64,000 nt of DNA from Plecoglossus altivelis (Eukaryota; Chordata; Actinopteri; Osmeriformes; Plecoglossidae). Both the position numbers and the translations under genes were made by a program. The DNA is taken from the NCBI GenBank assembly GCA_036571765.1, contig BROE01000022.1:12606282-12670281 (forward strand). Reading direction: 5' to 3'. This document shows positions 61,001-64,000 of this stretch, one piece after another (positions within the stretch are counted from its first letter, which is position 1; every line of letters starts with the position of its first letter). The notes below the pieces were generated by a model. It was not told where the DNA came from and searched no databases. It saw only the letters and a program-made list of their open reading frames with translations.

Positions 61001-64000
61001 TTCTCCAGAGAAGGGAAGGTGAACTGTCGCAGATCTTCCATGAAGGGCAGCTGAACGTATAGCAGACACTAAGGAGGAGCAAAAAAGAGTTCAAGATGTT
61101 AGTGCGACTGGCACTATCCATCTTCCTAAGGTTCCCGGCAGATCCTTTGGTGGACAGATATTAAAGGGTTGATTTCGGCCTGGGCTCTTTTTTGCATTAC
61201 TTCCCCTCTCTTTTTTGCCTTTCTTTTTTGTCTCTACATAAAAAGCTAAAACACATCTAAGTATGAGAAAACACAAATAAAAACAAATATATACATGAAT
61301 ATATATTGGATTGGCCAATTAGGCTCCTTGACTCTCAGGACCATTGGTAACAGGAGTCCTCGTCATCTTCCGTGTGAAGAGGTTATCCAATACTAGCAGC
61401 TACCTACATCCTATATGGTAGGACGCCCTAGAACAACCAAACATCTCCCCTCTCCTGTTGGCTCACCTCATAGTTGTCCTTGATGCAAGGGAAAGCGGCG
61501 CCTACTTGGGGGTTACTGCGTCGGTCGTACACGTAGCGGACGATAGCCACCATGTTCAGCTCGTTCAATGCTCGGATGAGGGCAGAGAGGGCAATCGCAG
61601 CATGCTGGCGGCCCCAGCACCGGAGACAAGAAAGAGAGAAATCAAGACATAACAAAAGATTTTAACTATGTAATATAGTCCATTCGAGTGGAGGGCAGGT
61701 GGCAACATGTGCAAGCCGCAGACTTCCTGTCTCAGTTCTATAACATCCTTGATCCTTCTTCCTTTTGGATAAATGCTGACATTCTTCGCTTCTGTTGGTC
61801 TGGTCTCTTTGGTAGTCTTACCTTGTCATCCTTGGCAGCAAACACCTTCAAGATCTGGTTTCCGATGAAGTGCTGGCGGTGTATCTGCAACATACAAGTG
61901 CAGTGTGTGTGTACGGAGTGACATAAGAATAGAAACGCAAAACAAATTTCACAGAGGTCAATTTCGCGCCTCAATTTGTGGTGCAAAGACATTTGAATAA
62001 AACTTTTCAGTTAGAAAACAAATGGACACGGAATCTATGTTACCATGTTCTGTTTGGTAAAGCCCAGAACGGCAAAACACTTTCCCTCAGTCTTGTACTT
62101 CATCTGGTCCTGGTCCACCTTAGAGAAGGGGATGATGTCACTGCCATAGCGGAACCCTGCAGGGGAGAGGTCCAAGGAGGCAGGGAGCAACATATACCTT
62201 CAGAAAAGCAACTTTGAAACCAGTTTCTAGTGTAATTTAAATAAGTTCACGTTTGTCCATCACTTTTACATAATGTAGAAGTATGATAAGATACATTTGA
62301 AGTAGATATGACTATTTATCTTATGCTATTTAGCAAATTAGCAATTAACCTTTGGGGGCATTATAGAAGAGGCACAGGTTATGATCAAACTGTGTGTGAT
62401 GTGGCACTATGTGTGAATTCTCACCCTGGATGGTTTCATCTCTCTCAACCTCTGTCTCTTCATCATCCTGCAGACAGAACACCACATCTTTCTTCACATC
62501 CTCCTTCCGAATGGTCTGGGCGTCGACTGTCATCCACGACTTCTTGGAAGCCTCTTTGGCCACCTGTAGTCACACAATGGCTGTTAGTTGCAACACTGAA
62601 TATCATGGCGTCACAACACCGATGCGCAGGCAGATGGTCTGAAAGCACATCTCCAGCGCCTTATATTACGGATATTGGTATGGTTCCTAATAGGACAGGG
62701 CCTTACTGCTTTGTATCCAATGATCTTGATGGACAGGGAGCTGCCGATGGTCAGCTGACAAGGCCAGCCCATGGGTCTCCTCTCAATGCTCTTGAAGCTG
62801 GACAACTTCTCTATGGCCTCGCTACAGGACAGAGGGAGAACCGAGGTAAATGTTGAGAAACATTCAACCGATTCCATTCCATCATCCAGACCAAATTCTC
62901 TATCTCAGAGACCAAACCTTTGGTGTGAAACTAGTTCAATCTCAGGGTGCACACTCGTTTCTGTAAATATTTTGACATTTCTGCGCTCTACATTCCCCCT
63001 TGACTAGAATTACAAAAAATACATGCTTTCAGAAACAAAAATCAAAGGAGCTAATTAGCAAACGTGTCCAACAAGGCAGACCAGCATCTTTTTACCTGAA
63101 GGAGTAGACTTCATCCATGGCATCCTTTTCATACAGAGCCTGCATGATCTGCCTGACCGTCTCCACACCCTGCTTCTGCACCCTGGTCAGCCCCTTCCCC
63201 CTGCAGGCCGGGAGCCCAGTGCTTCCTCCTGCCCCATCCGTGACCTCCTCATCGTCCTCATCCTCCAGGGGGAAGGGCAAGCTGAAGGAGCACATGAGCC
63301 AGAGCTCAGAGTCACAGCCTGCAGATCGTTCTGTTCTGAGTTTCAGATGTTTTGCCCCGTGTATAAGACGCTCTGTATAAAACTCTTAGGGCAGAAGGTG
63401 ATAGAAGATGGAGCGCGTACAAAAACTGCAGAGTAATGCTGGCCTTCTTCAGGTTTTCAATGATGACACCCAGCTGATTTGTGTCGAGCTTGGTGCGGAG
63501 GTCTGTTAGAATGGCAATGTTGAGACGCTCAAACTTCTTTCCTCTGAAAGGGAAATAATATGAAGTTAAATATGATCAATAATCTTGATTTCTATGAAGA
63601 TATCATAGACAATAATAATAACGGGCAATCTTACAGAGATTCATTGTGTAAGAGGTCCATGCACACAACAAGAGCATCCAACCCTGATTAAAAATGTAAG
63701 GAAATAAAAGTACTTTGAACATCTACATTGAACTATTTTTTATACAATTTCCACAATTAAATAAGCAATAACTAAATATTTCTTATTACAAATGGTCATT
63801 ATTTGGCCAAACAACTGGCTGAATTCACATTAAGTTTAAGAGGCCAACAGTGGACATATGGAACAGCAATGAATGTGATCACAGGTAGGATACAGTCAGC
63901 CTGTTGACCACCAGGCTGGATTTGACTGTGGACTTCTTCGAGCATCTTAAAATCTGGAATCATCAAATGAGTATGGACAATGATGTTCTGGTACTGGCTG
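58078..64000 (-). CDS. xrcc5: Ku80 (XRCC5), 3' portion, truncated by window edge
   Basis: DNA-end-binding subunit of the Ku heterodimer in nonhomologous end joining. Exons in transcript order: 64000-63894 (partial), 63683-63635, 63543-63421, 63281-63096, 62821-62707, 62563-62425, 62156-62044, 61884-61822, 61604-61467, 61068-60978, 60754-60624, 60349-60153, 59827-59740, 59424-59355, 59208-59099, 59005-58909, 58574-58507, 58348-58274 and 58092-58078. The first visible residues (SQYQNIIVHTHLMIPDF) align with human Ku80 near residue 70, so the N terminus and start are outside. Visible parts are the rest of the N-terminal VWA-like domain, the beta-barrel/bridge core (RPMGWPCQLTIGSSLSIKI, QHFIGNQILKVFAAKDD, LNMVAIVRYVYDRRSNPQVG), the linker, and the C-terminal helical domain (STDYYMKAISCIQAFREQ). 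The tail ADDVDDLLDMM is the DNA-PKcs-binding motif. Its last four residues plus stop form a 15-base coding exon. No disabling changes were seen. Confidence 0.95.
58817..58867. repeat. Perfect hairpin, 23-bp arms and 5-nt loop
   Basis: Arms at 58817-58839 and 58845-58867 are exact reverse complements around the loop ttgat. The hairpin sits in an xrcc5 intron 41 bp past the donor side of the exon ending at 58909. Confidence 0.95.
60353..60480. repeat. Polypurine-rich intronic tract
   Basis: The plus strand is rich in ggagggagg-type words. On the xrcc5 coding strand this is a long polypyrimidine tract ending near the 3' splice site of the exon starting at 60349. Confidence 0.65.

Overview
The window is vertebrate, almost certainly teleost fish, nuclear DNA. 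It has widely spaced genes with many short exons and GT-AG introns, abundant microsatellites, tRNA-derived SINE remnants and a decayed RTE/Rex3-type LINE. No operons, CRISPR arrays, rRNA genes or convincing functional tRNA genes are visible. All gene models were assembled by hand from reading frames, splice consensus, intron phase and remembered family sequences. No alignment or transcript data were available.

Layout from left to right: (1) about 5.7 kb without a recognisable gene. (2) An intronless Glu/Arg/Lys-rich coiled-coil ORF on the minus strand (5670-6929), function unknown. (3) About 6 kb of noncoding DNA with repeats, ending in a near-perfect RFX X-box. (4) nme8 (txndc3), plus strand, about 17 exons: thioredoxin domain plus three nucleoside diphosphate kinase (NDK) domains, an axonemal protein. 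(5) smarcal1, minus strand, complete in 17 coding exons (902 codons plus stop): RPA-binding motif, two HARP domains, SNF2 annealing helicase. (6) marchf4, plus strand, four exons (409 aa): membrane RING-CH E3 ligase, head-to-head with smarcal1. (7) A 6 kb gap with diverged repeats. (8) A complete collagen VI alpha-2-like gene, plus strand, of 1054 codons with the signature 335-residue triple helix. Its intron between the two C-terminal VWA domains has been enlarged by an antisense LINE. (9) xrcc5 (Ku80), minus strand, 3' portion only; the 5' exons lie beyond the right edge.

smarcal1, marchf4 and xrcc5 are also close neighbours in mammals (human 2q35). nme8 and the col6a2-like gene are not part of that mammalian block, so the window captures two synteny junctions. 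smarcal1 and xrcc5 both act on damaged DNA (fork remodelling and end joining), but their proximity is ancestral linkage rather than an operon-like arrangement.

I did not find an undescribed biological system. The best observations are: two GC-AG introns, each at a position where the internally duplicated sister domain has an ordinary GT donor; in-frame minisatellites that copy splice donors in the collagen gene; a duplicated roughly 600-bp noncoding module bracketing the last three marchf4 exons; an X-box upstream of nme8; a perfect 23-bp-arm hairpin in an xrcc5 intron; and an overlapping upstream frame meeting the coiled-coil ORF at a CTT TGA sequence.
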